From Globodera rostochiensis (Eukaryota; Nematoda; Chromadorea; Rhabditida; Heteroderidae), in contig JAEVLN010000001.1 in NCBI GenBank assembly GCA_018350325.1, positions 2,593,501 to 2,657,500 on the forward strand: 64,000 nt of DNA, given 5' to 3'. Positions 48,487 through 58,686 of this stretch are shown piece after piece. The first letter of the stretch is position 1, and the number at the start of each line of letters is the position of its first letter. Under the pieces are notes generated by a model. The model searched no databases, had not been told where the DNA came from, and worked only from the letters and a program-made list of their open reading frames with translations. Made by a program: the position numbers and the translations under genes.

Positions 48487-49062
48487 ATCCTAAAATGGCG
48501 CGTCGTCGTTTTCGGGCCGCCCGAAACTCCGTAGTGAGTAATCACTTTGGTCCTTTGATCCCCAAATTTTCATATTTTGTTTTTTTAGCGAAGGTGGTAC
48601 GTTTGTTACGGAGCTCATGTTTCCAGATGACTACCCACAGCATCCGCCGACGATGCGCTTTTTGTCAAGAATTTTACATCCAAACAGTGAGCGGATTTCC
48701 TTCTGTGCCTTTTTTTTGATCAGTTCCTTTTAAGTCTACACGGATGGCATTGTGTGTGTTAGCACTCTTCAGGAGCCCGACAGAGGACACCCGTCAGAAG
48801 ACCACATGCGGTGGCAGAAGATTCATACAGTGGAATCGATTGTGATCTGGGTTCAATCCTTGCTGTCAGAGCCAAATTTCAGGAGCCCCGCCAACCTTGG
48901 TGCCACTGTAATTAACAGATTGATAGAGTGGGGTGCAAATGTTTTTTCCTCCGTTTACAGTTACTGTTTCACGGCAACCCGGTGAAGTACAATGACATTG
49001 TCCGACAGTGCGTCAAGTGGTCGAACGATTTCTTTGAACGCGATTCATTGTTAAATTGGTGA
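48487..49062 (+). CDS. Ubiquitin-conjugating enzyme E2, 5' partial
   Basis: Four exons in phase: 48487-48533, 48589-48686, 48735-48907, 48961-49062. They encode LKWRVVVFGPPETPYEGGTF, DDYPQHPPTMRF, LHPNIYTDGIVCVSTLQEPD with the active-site Cys, WQKIHTVESIV, LLSEPNFRSPANLGAT, and a C-terminal helix ending DSLLNW. The HPN motif, the Cys and the extra loop after it fit the Cdc34/Ubc7 (UBE2R/UBE2G) group, which pass ubiquitin from E1 to substrates with RING E3s. The first 40-50 residues (N-terminal helix and first strand) are missing: immediately upstream is repeat R1. Either the 5' exons lie beyond an R1-containing intron or the gene is cut. No in-frame stop is seen in the exons present. Confidence 0.85.
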
Positions 49063-49183
49063 TTGTGTCGATGCTCATCGATCCGTCCGAATCATTAGGT
49101 TTTTTTGTCGCCCATTTCCAATGACTCTAAAACATTTTTGTTCACGAAGCTGAAATTTTATTGGAGGAAAACAAACCCTGACC

Positions 49184-49450
49184 AAAATTTTCGCTGATCT
49201 CTCCTTTCACTATTTGTTTTCCGGTACGTCTGAACTCTCACAAAAATTTCCGCTGATCTTCCCTTTCACTATTTGTTTTCCGGTACGTCTAAACTCTCAC
49301 AAAATTTCCGCTGATCTTCCCTTTCACTATTTGTTTTCCGGTACGTCTAAACTCTCACAAAATTTCCGCTGATCTTCCCTTTCACTATTTGTTTTCCGGT
49401 ACGTCTAAACTCTCACAAAAATTTCCGCTGATCTCTCCTTTCCTCCGATA
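49184..49450 (+). repeat. 58-59 bp minisatellite, about 4.5 copies
   Basis: Unit contains TTTCCGCTGATCTTCCCTTT, CACTATTTGTTTTCCGG and TACGTCTAAACTCTCACAAA. It follows the E2 gene by about 120 bp; the last unit is degenerate. Confidence 0.9.
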
Positions 49451-49946
49451 CGTCGAAACTCTCGTGAGCAAAAATTTCTGTAGACCTCCCCTTTCATCAT
49501 TTGTTTCGATCCGATTGATTGGTACCTATCGTGATATGATAAATATGCTCCGATTTACGACTAAATCAAACAGGATCTAATAAATAGCGACCTCAGATTA
49601 TACTTTTTCAGAAAATTTTCGATGGGAACCCCGTATCACCAATTTCGATAAAAAAAAAAAACTAAAAATTAGTCGCGCCAAAGATCTGAGCCAGTCAGTC
49701 CTATATAGTGTAGGAATTCCCAAATTTGTTGATTTTTAAGCATTGAGATGGCGTGCCGATAGGCGCCCTTTTTATGTAATTTTTTTTCTAATGGTTTTAG
49801 GGGTCGTAGAATCCGCTATGCCCTTTTGAGAACATTTTTTGAAAATCGAATTTATGCCGGAATCGCTTAAAAGCGCACGTTGATCATATTTGTAAAACAA
49901 TAATTTCGGAGACATAAATATTGTCGTCGTCGTCGTCCACCCGAAA
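49451..49946. other. Intergenic sequence
   Basis: AT-rich, with a short copy of the GTGCCGATAGGCGCC motif at 49754. No gene is recognised. Confidence 0.35.
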
Positions 49947-50081
49947 TCAATCCTGCTTGGCAATGAGCACAAGCGCGTTGTACGAAATTGTCTCCAACTG
50001 CGCAATCAGTTCCTTGCAAACATTGCGCACATCGGCCAAAAAAGTGGCATCACTGGAAGGCCCACAATCACGAGGGAATTC
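49947..50081 (-). CDS. Unrecognised 3'-terminal exon, minus strand
   Basis: On the minus strand an acceptor (CTGTGCAG) opens a frame of 44 codons, EFPRDCGPSSDATFLADVRN then VCKELIAQLETISYNALVLI, ending at a stop (49947-49949). It is helical and coding-like in a GC-richer patch. Upstream on that strand lies repeat R1 copy 2 (50303-50784), so the rest of the gene is missing or far away. No family is recognised. Confidence 0.45.
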   Translation of the reverse strand, partial: EFPRDCGPSSDATFLADVRNVCKELIAQLETISYNALVLIAKQD

Positions 50082-50302
50082 CTGCACAGAGTCTGAAAAT
50101 ATATGGTGGTGTTGGGTAGAAGATAAGAAGTGTTATTTGAACAAGAAAAACAACGATTAAGGGAGGGGGGGTCTATTTCAGGGTGCCGATTCGTAAAACT
50201 AAAAATTTAAAATCTGAGCGGTTTTGTTTTGATAAAAAAATGTAACTTTTGAGTGTATTTGCATTTCATAACCCGATTTTGCCGTTATTTCGCCGGCACA
50301 TT

Positions 50303-50784
50303 GAGGTCCGAAGCGCGTGGATGAAATGTCATATTTTGGATTATTGGATGTAAGTCGTTTTGTCGGATTTTGAGTATTAAAGGGATGAATTTGTACATAT
50401 ACCTATTTCATTCGGCGACATGAAGTTTGGGCACCGGGAAGTTAGGGCACCAGAAGTTTAGGCGCCGGGAAGTTAGGGACCAGAAGTTTAGGCACCGCAA
50501 TACAAATTTAAAAAAATAAATTATCGAAAAAGCATTCATTCTTGACTTGTTTTGTACATTATTGCACGGAATTTAATTTTCGACAAACAAAAGTATTGAG
50601 TTCTAATTAGAGTTGGTCGGGACCGGGATTTTTGGGAAAGGGACCGGGATTGTCCGCGGGACCGGGATCGGGACCAGCATTTTGAACCGGGACTGGAAAT
50701 GGGGGATATTGTAATGGTCAAGGGTGAAACAAAAATTCTTTTTTATTATTCAAAAATATCTTTCCCATTGTCTTCAACTGTTTT
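50303..50784 (+). repeat. Duplicated repeat R1, copy 2
   Basis: Partner of 47975-48474, same orientation. See that entry for content and differences. Confidence 0.9.
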
Positions 50785-50860
50785 AAAACCTCATGGCCAA
50801 GAGGGAAAATCACTTTAAGCCATAATGGTTTTGAAATGCTTACGATAAAAGCTCCAAAAA

Positions 50861-51137
50861 AATCTCTTATGAAATTGGAGCCCTAGGGCAATTTGGGATC
50901 AAAAATGACTTACTAAGTTTAGAATTATCAATCATTTCTTACCGTTCATCTTTGAATTTTGGATTTATAAAATCTCTTATGCAATTGGAGCCCTAGGGCA
51001 ATTTGGGATCAAAAATGACTTACTAAGTTTAGAATTATCAATCATTTCTTACCGTTCATCTTTGAATTTTGGATTTATAAAATCTCTTATGAAATTGGAG
51101 CCCTAGGGCAATTTGGGATCAAAAATGACTTACTAAG
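50861..51137 (+). repeat. 110-bp tandem repeat, 2.5 copies
   Basis: AATCTCTTATGAAATTGGAG starts units at 50861, 50971 and 51081. Related sequence (GGAGCCCTAGGGCAATTTGG) reappears at 55514-55620, on the far side of the satellite. Confidence 0.9.
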
Positions 51138-51750
51138 AACACGCCATCAACGCGCCTTTGATAGGAGAACTTGTTTCAAGACTTCTCAAATGAAAGCGAT
51201 GCTCAGCATTCGCGTTCTAAATTTTATCGTTTTCCCATTGAAACCGATAAGACCCAATTTTGAAAACACGCCAGCAACGCGCCTTTTATAGGAAAACTTG
51301 TTTCAAGACTTCTCAAATGAAAGCGATGCTCAGCAGTGACGTTCTAAATTTTATTGTTTTCCCATTGAAACCGATAAGACCCAATTTTGAAAACACGCCA
51401 GCAACGCGCCTTTTATAGGAGAACTTGTTTCAAGACTTCTCAAATGAAAGCGATGCTCAGCAGTGACGTTCTAAATTTTATTGTTTTCCCATTGAAACCG
51501 ATAAGACCCAATTTTGAAAACACGCCAACAACGCGACTTTTATAGGAAAACTTGTTTCAAGAAGTCTCAAATAAAAGCGATGCTCAGCAGTCGCGTTCTA
51601 AATTTTATAGTTTTTCCATTGAAACTGATAAGACCCAATTTTAAAAACACGCCAACAACGCGCCTTTTATAGGAAAACTTGTTTCAAAACGTCTCAAATG
51701 ACGATGTGACGTTCTAAATTTTATCGTTTTCCCATTGAAACCGATAAGAC
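51138..51750 (+). repeat. 127-bp satellite I, about 4.9 copies
   Basis: Units start AACACGCC at 51138, 51265, 51392, 51519 and 51646, a constant 127-bp step. Each contains TCAAATGAAAGCGATGCTCA and CCCATTGAAACCGATAAGAC. Units differ by scattered substitutions, and the last has an internal deletion. Confidence 0.93.
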
Positions 51751-51756
51751 CCAAAT

Positions 51757-54700
51757 GAAATTCCGAGTCCTTTCTGTTGAAATATTCTGAGAAAATTGTC
51801 GTTAATAAATCCTTTTGATCAATAGCATAATCTCAAAACGACATTTTATGCTAGAGAATTAATCATAATAATTCAAATTGTATGAAATTCCGAGTCCTTT
51901 CTGTTGAAATATTCTGAGAAAATTGTCGTTAATAAATCCTTTTGATCAATAGCATAATCTCAAAACGAAACGACATCTTATGCTAGAGAATTAATCATAA
52001 TAATTCAAATTGTATGAAATTCCGAGTCCTTTCTGTTGAAATATTCTGAGAAAATTGTCGTTAATAAACCTTTTGATCAATAGCATAATCTCAAAACGAC
52101 ATCTTATGCTAGAGAATTAATCATAATAATTCAAATTGTATGAAATTCCGAGTCCTTTCTGTTGAAATATTCTGAGAAAATTGTCGTTAATAAATCCTTT
52201 TGATCAATAGCATAATCTCAAAACGACATCTTATGCTAGAGAATTAATCATAATAATTCAAATTGTATGAAATTCCGAGTCCTTTCTGTAGAAATATTCT
52301 GAGAAAATTGTCGTTAATAAATCCTTTTGATCAATAGCATAATCTTAAAACGACATCTTATGCTAGAGAATTAATCATAATAATTCAAATTGTATGAAAT
52401 TCCGAGTCCTTTCTGTTGAAATATTCTGAGAAAATTGTCGTTAATAAATCCTTTTGATCAATAGCATAATCTCAAAACGACATCTTATGCTAGAGAATTA
52501 ATCATAATAATTCAAATTGTATGAAATTCCGAGTCCTTTCTGTTGAAATATTCTGAGAAAATTGTCGTTAATAAATCCTTTTGATCAATATCATAATCTC
52601 AAAACGACATCTTATGCTAGAGAATTAATCATAATAATTCAAATTGTATGAAATTCCGAGTCCTTTCTGTTGAAATATTCTGAGAAAATTGTCGTTAATA
52701 AACCTTTTGATCAATAGCATAATCTCAAAACGACATCTTATGCTAGAGAATTAATCATAATAATTCAAATTGTATGAAATTCCGAGTCCTTTCTGTTGAA
52801 ATATTCTGAGAAAATTGTCGTTAATAAATCCTTTTGATCAATAGCATAATCTCAAAACGACATCTTATGCTAGAGAATTAATCATAATAATTCAAATTGT
52901 ATGAAATTCCGAGTCCTTTCTGTTGAAATATTCTGAGAAAATTGTCGTTAATAAATCCTTTTGATCAATAGCATAATCTCAAAACGACATCTTATGCTAG
53001 AGAATTAATCATAATAATTCAAATTGTATGAAATTCCGAGTCCTTTCTGTTGAAATATTCTGAGAAAATTGTCGTTAATAAACCTTTTGATCAATAGCAT
53101 AATCTCAAAACGACATCTTATGCTAGAGAATTAATCATAATAATTCAAATTGTATGAAATTCCGAGTCCTTTCTGTTGAAATATTCTGAGAAAATTGTCG
53201 TTAATAAATCCTTTTGATCAATAGCATAATCTCAAAACGACATCTTATGCTAGAGAATTAATCATAATAATTCAAATTGTATGAAATTCCGAGTCCTTTC
53301 TGTGAAATATTCTGAGAAAATTGTCGTTAATAAATCCTTTTGATCAATAGCATAATCTCAAAACGACATCTTATGCTAGAGAATTAATCATAATAATTCA
53401 AATTGTATGAAATTCCGAGTCCTTTCTGTTGAAATATTCTGAGAAAATTGTCGTTAATAAATCCTTTTGATCAATAGCATAATCTCAAAACGACATCTTA
53501 TGCTAGAGAATTAATCATAATAATTCAAATTGTATGAAATTCCGAGTCCTTTCTGTTGAAATATTCTGAGAAAATTGTCGTTAATAAATCCTTTTGATCA
53601 ATATCATAATCTCAAAACGACATCTTATGCTAGAGAATTAATCATAATAATTCAAATTGTATGAAATTCCGAGTCCTTTCTGTTGAAATATTCTGAGAAA
53701 ATTGTCGTTAATAAACCTTTTGATCAATAGCATAATCTCAAAACGACATCTTATGCTAGAGAATTAATCATAATAATTCAAATTGTATGAAATTCCGAGT
53801 CCTTTCTGTTGAAATATTCTGAGAAAATTGTCGTTAATAAATCCTTTTGATCAATAGCATAATCTCAAAACGACATCTTATGCTAGAGAATTAATCATAA
53901 TAATTCAAATTGTATGAAATTCCGAGTCCTTTCTGTGAAATATTCTGAGAAAATTGTCGTTAATAAATCCTTTTGATCAATAGCATAATCTCAAAACGAC
54001 ATCTTATGCTAGAGAATTAATCATAATAATTCAAATTGTATGAAATTCCGAGTCCTTTCTGTTGAAATATTCTGAGAAAATTGTCGTTAATAAATCCTTT
54101 TGATCAATATCATAATCTCAAAACGACATCTTATGCTAGAGAATTAATCATAATAATTCAAATTGTATGAAATTCCGAGTCCTTTCTGTTGAAATATTCT
54201 GAGAAAATTGTCGTTAATAAACCTTTTGATCAATAGCATAATCTCAAAACGACATCTTATGCTAGAGAATTAATCATAATAATTCAAATTGTATGAAATT
54301 CCGAGTCCTTTCTGTTGAAATATTCTGAGAAAATTGTCGTTAATAAATCCTTTTGATCAATAGCATAATCTCAAAACGACATCTTATGCTAGAGAATTAA
54401 TCATAATAATTCAAATTGTATGAAATTCCGAGTCCTTTCTGTGAAATATTCTGAGAAAATTGTCGTTAATAAATCCTTTTGATCAATAGCATAATCTCAA
54501 AACGACATCTTATGCTAGAGAATTAATCATAATAATTCAAATTGTATGAAATTCCGAGTCCTTTCTGTTGAAATATTCTGAGAAAATTGTCGTTAATAAA
54601 TCCTTTTGATCAATAGCATAATCTCAAAACGACATCTTATGCTAGAGAATTAATCATAATAATTCAAATTGTATGAAATTCCGAGTCCTTTCTGTTGAAA

Positions 54701-55055
54701 TATTCTGAGAAAATTGTCGTTAATAAATCCTTTTGATCAATATCATAATCTCAAAACGACATCTTATGCTAGAGAATTAATCATAATAATTCAAATTGTA
54801 TGAAATTCCGAGTCCTTTCTGTTGAAATATTCTGAGAAAATTGTCGTTAATAAATCCTTTTGATCAATAGCATAATCTCAAAACGACATCTTATGCTAGA
54901 GAATTAATCATAATAATTCAAATTGTATGAAATTCCGAGTCCTTTCTGTTGAAATATTCTGAGAAAATTGTCGTTAATAAATCCTTTTGATCAATAGCAT
55001 AATCTCAAAACGACATCTTATGCTAGAGAATTAATCATAATAATTCAAATTGTAT
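51757..55055 (+). repeat. 127-bp satellite II, about 26 copies, higher-order
   Basis: Monomer starts GAAATTCCGAGTCCTTTCTG and ends AATAATTCAAATTGTAT; the period is 127 bp (126 in variants, 132 in unit 2). Three variants recur: TATCAT for TAGCAT (units 7, 15, 19, 24), TAAACC for TAAATCC (units 3, 8, 11, 16, 20) and CTGTGAAA for CTGTTGAAA (units 13, 18, 22). Order TATC, ACC, standard, GTG is repeated in units 15-18 and 19-22, a four-monomer higher-order repeat of about 506 bp. No coding potential. Confidence 0.95.
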
Positions 55056-55698
55056 GATTTTGCGAATTCGGCTTCACTCCTGTCTGCTAGGGGTGGGTCG
55101 GCGGTGCCGGTAGGCGCCGCCGAGAAAAATTTTGAATTAAGAGATTTTCAACCGAAATTTTAAAAATACGGTACTTTTAAAAAACATTTCGGGGGGGGGG
55201 GGCTAATAAAACCGGTTTTCCGCATTTTTGTTAAGAAACTTTCAAAAAAAGCAAAATTTTTTTGCGAATTCGGCTTCACTCCTGCTGGGTTATAATCGGA
55301 AATGACCAAAAAAAACCTAGTTTTTCGCTCTTTTTAAACCATAACTTTTTACAAGGGTTTATATGATCGTTTAGTTCCTGCTAGATAATAGCTTCTAAAC
55401 ATATAGAGCTAAATTTAAATGGGAGAATTTAACTAAGTCTAGAATTATCAAAAGTTTTCTAAAATAACCTAGACATCTCTGAGCTTTGGTTCTAAAAAAT
55501 CGCACATGGAATTGGAGCCCTAGGGCAATTTGGGATCAAAAATGACTAACTAAGTCAAGAATTATCAATTGTTAAGTCTAGAATTATCAATCATTTCTTC
55601 GGGTCATCTTTGAGTTTTGGATCATGCCCTCCGCGGCGCCGCATTGTTCGTGAAACTGAACAAATGGAAAAATAATATTGTGGCCTTTTCGCTGGTGG
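55056..55698. other. Satellite edge with transposon-like words
   Basis: TTTGCGAATTCGGCTTCACT occurs at 55058 and again at 55260, bracketing about 200 bp that contain the GGTGCCGGTAGGCGCC motif (55097). Related 110-bp repeat sequence follows at 55514-55620. No gene is recognised. Confidence 0.5.
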
Positions 55699-57478
55699 CT
55701 ACCGGTCCGAAGCCTCCCAATAGAAGCTAAGATTAAGCCTGCTTAGGCCTAGACCTAAGCCTAATTGAAGCCTAGCTAAGGCTTGAAGTATTGCCGTGTG
55801 GGAATTCGAGACCCTTTTTGCTGTGGGCGGATTCGGACCCGGAAGCGTTTTTGCTAGGATAGCTTTGCACTCGGAGCTGAGCTGGCCCCGTGCAACGCAT
55901 TCTCCGTTCAAATACAGCGACTCGGCTGCCATCGAATTGCACGGCCTTTTACAGCAAACGGTCTAAATATTTGGGATGCCGAGAGTCTCGATTCTCGGTA
56001 AGCTTCAATTCTGGAGCTATGAAACGAAACAATGAATGCCGCAGCATAAAATGCCGGCTTTTTTTGTTTTTTCAACTTTTTTCATTTGGCGGCACCTGCG
56101 CAAAAGGGTCCCCCCTAGCGCAAAAGGGTCCCCGGCGAGGAAATGGCAAAAATGCGTTTCCGATGGGCACATTTTTTGAGCAAAAATGGGGCCAAAAGGC
56201 GATTGGACAGATTGGACAACGGCAAAAGAATGGGCGGTGGCTGGGACAAAGGCGTGTCTCGGCTTAAAAATTATTTAAATTAAAAACGGAAATCTTTTGG
56301 GGAATTACCGCCCTGTCTGAATTTCTCCCAATTTTGACGTCCATTTTGTCCCAATATGTTGACACGCTCATTTGTCTAATTTGTTGTCTATTTGTCTCAA
56401 AAATGAATGTCGCACATTTGTCGCGTCGGATTCCTTACCGAAAATGGGAGGCGGCGCCTTCTTCGGCTAGATGGGCGGCAAATCGCCAACGGCACTTGTC
56501 GAATGGGTGCCGCCGCCGTCGCCGCCGCCGCCGGGAACGCATGCGAACGCGTAGTCCACCTCGGAGCCCAGCGGGGACAGCAGTGGCCAACGGGCGAGTC
56601 GGGCTGAACCAATTTTATTAATAAAATTAATAAAATTTGGAATTGAATTTTTTTATTTTTGAAAATAATTTTTGAGACTACCCAATTTTTTTTTTTTTTA
56701 ATTTGTTGCCCCCCCCCCCAAATTCACCGTCCCAACGCAGAAATTGCCATGGTGCCCTGCTGGAGGGTGCCCGCAATGCACACGCACTGGTGGTTAAGCT
56801 AGCAAAAGTTATTTGGTTTTTTAAATTTAAATTTCGATAGAGCTGTACAATCGTAGTGGCGAGAGCAACGGCGGCCCACGCGAGAAGCTAAAAAGCGGAC
56901 TTTCTCAGACCCGAGCAGATCATTTTTTGTCATCTGATCAGAGATCACAAATAGGCCATGAGTGATCAGGCCCCGATGAAAGCTTTAGACATCTTACCAT
57001 GATCGATCAGGTAAAGCTTCTTACTCTGATCGATCAGGCCCAACTGAAAGCTTTAAATAGCTTACTCTGATCGATCAAGCAAAGCTTCTTAACCTGATCA
57101 ATCAGGCTTTGATCAAAGATTATTTGGATTCGTGGAAACTCTGCTCACCAATTAGACAATAAAAAAAACTAACTGGAAACGCATTCGCCGTTGACACTTT
57201 GGGTGGAACCCTTTTTAATTAATAATTTATTTTAAATTAAAATTTTAAATAATGAATTAATTGCTTTATTCATACTCATATTTTTACCATTTCAATGAAA
57301 TATTTTTGTCACAACTCACGTCGCACGCACTGCTGCTGTGCCTCGCCGGCGTTTCCGCCACCGCTGCCGGCGCCTCTGCCCTTCTCCGGCCTGGTCATCT
57401 GGTAGTAGGGGTGGCATTGGCACATTTTTCGTCGACAAATGACCTCTTCAACTCGCAGTCCGCGTCCCGGTCGCATGG
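55699..57478 (-). CDS. Cysteine-rich EB-like gene, fragmentary
   Basis: Minus-strand exon-like blocks in order: 57478-57320 (CRRKMCQCHPYYQMTRPEKG then a Gly-rich linker, ending QQQCVRR, donor GTGAGTT); from 56887 down (acceptor CTTTTTAG, in phase, VGRRCSRHYDCTALS); about 56808-56730 (QCVCIAGTLQQGTMAI, donor GTGAATT); about 56610-56450 (GC-rich, frame uncertain); and 55962 down to about 55790 (TVCCKRPCNSM, YLNGECVARGQLSSECKA). Cys spacing of the C..DC...C.C and CC...C kind resembles EB modules of secreted nematode proteins. The first block also reads PCDRDADCELKRSFVDEKC in another frame, so a one-base shift is possible. Some joins lack a donor. It may be a real gene imperfectly modelled, or decaying. 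No start or signal peptide was found. Confidence 0.35.
56925..57115. repeat. TGATCGATCAGG-rich repeat
   Basis: About four degenerate units of 45-50 bp with CTTACTCTGATCGATCAGG and GAAAGCTTTA words. Many GATC sites are clustered. In its own strand TGATCA-like palindromes make it self-complementary. Confidence 0.6.
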
Positions 57479-58045
57479 CTAGGTTAGCAGGGCTTTTTTT
57501 GCCTTGTAAAATATGAAAATTGCAATAAAAAACTGTTTTAGAGCCCGGCCTTTTGAGGACCGATCGAGATTTTTTGATCGAGAATTTCGACCGGTCCGTG
57601 ATCAGTTTCTTTGGCTTCTTACCAGTGCGCGGGCTGAATTGTGTGCTATTACTGGCGAAAATGTGAAAAAGAGTTGAAGCAGTACAAATATCCTCAGACT
57701 TTGGCGCTGCCGTTCATAAATATTCTATATTATTTGGCACAATCCATTCATTTTTAACAAATTTCTGGCACAATTCGATAGTTTTAATTATGAGGGTTGT
57801 TACTCCGCATCCCCGACCCCGCAATTTATACCATGGTGGAAAAATAGATCAAAAAACCTGAACAAACGTAAACATAAATTTGATTTTTTATTTTAAAAGA
57901 AGTGAAAATTGCTCAATGCGTTACACGCATAAACAAAAAGGCCACACAAACAAAGTGAAATGTTGGGAAGTAAGTGATTTTAAACATGCCCCAAACAGAG
58001 AGTGTGGCGTGTGGTGGACAAGACAAGAAAAGAACAGGCGGGTGA
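57479..58045. other. Intergenic sequence
   Basis: A near-palindrome around 57555-57605 (GACCGATCGAGATTTTTTGA and GAATTTCGACCGGTC) resembles other CGATC-rich repeats. No exon is convincingly supported. Confidence 0.35.
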
Positions 58046-58049
58046 GTTC

Positions 58050-58590
58050 AGAGGTCAGAGATGATCAGAGGGGACGGTGAATTCAAATGAGGGCCGAAAT
58101 GATCAGATGGGACCGCGAATTCAAATGAGGGCCGAAATAATCAAAGGGCAGCAAATTCAAATGAGGGCCGAAATGATCAGAGGGCGGCGAATTCAAATGA
58201 GGGCCGAAATGATCAGATGGGACCGCGAATTCAAATGAGGGCCGAAATAATCAAAGGGCAGCAAATTCAAATGAGGGCCGAAATGATCAGAGGGCGGCGA
58301 ATTCAAATGAGGGCCGAAATGATCAGAGGGGACCGCGAATTCAAATGAGGGCCGAAATGATCAGAGGGCGGCGAATTCAAATGAGGGCCGAAATGATCAG
58401 AGGGGACCGCGAATTCAAATGAGGGCCGAAATGATCAGAGGGCGGCGAATTCAAATGAGGGCCGAAATAATCAAAGGGCGGCGAATTCAAATGAGGGCCA
58501 GAAATGATCAGAGGGTACGGCAAATTCAAATGAGGGCCAGAGATGATTAGAGGGAACGGCGAGTTCAGAGGGGGCAAAGATTTTCAAGTC
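58050..58590 (+). repeat. 36-38 bp minisatellite, about 14 copies
   Basis: Unit GAATTCAAATGAGGGCCGAA then ATGATCAGAGGGCGGC, with alternating unit types (GGGACCGC, GGGCGGC, AATCAAAGGGCAGC). The order of types suggests duplication of two- to three-unit blocks. The minus-strand frame here is the repeat read through. Confidence 0.92.
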
Positions 58591-58686
58591 AATGGTGGTG
58601 TGGAAATGGCTAAGCGTCACATAAACAACACACTAAATGGCCGTGACAATACAAACCAAAACAACAATTTGTCGCCCGCGGTGGGT

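Noticed and set aside
51757..55055. Regular repeats that might look like a CRISPR array
   Set aside because: The units are head to tail with no unique spacers, in a eukaryotic context; this is satellite DNA.
55728..55790. Telomere-like AAGCCTA/TTAGGC words (also near 63080)
   Set aside because: They are a few irregular, partly palindromic words, not a run of TTAGGC hexamers; too weak for an interstitial telomere.
58377..58577. Minus-strand 66-codon Pro-rich open frame
   Set aside because: It lies wholly inside the 36-38 bp minisatellite.
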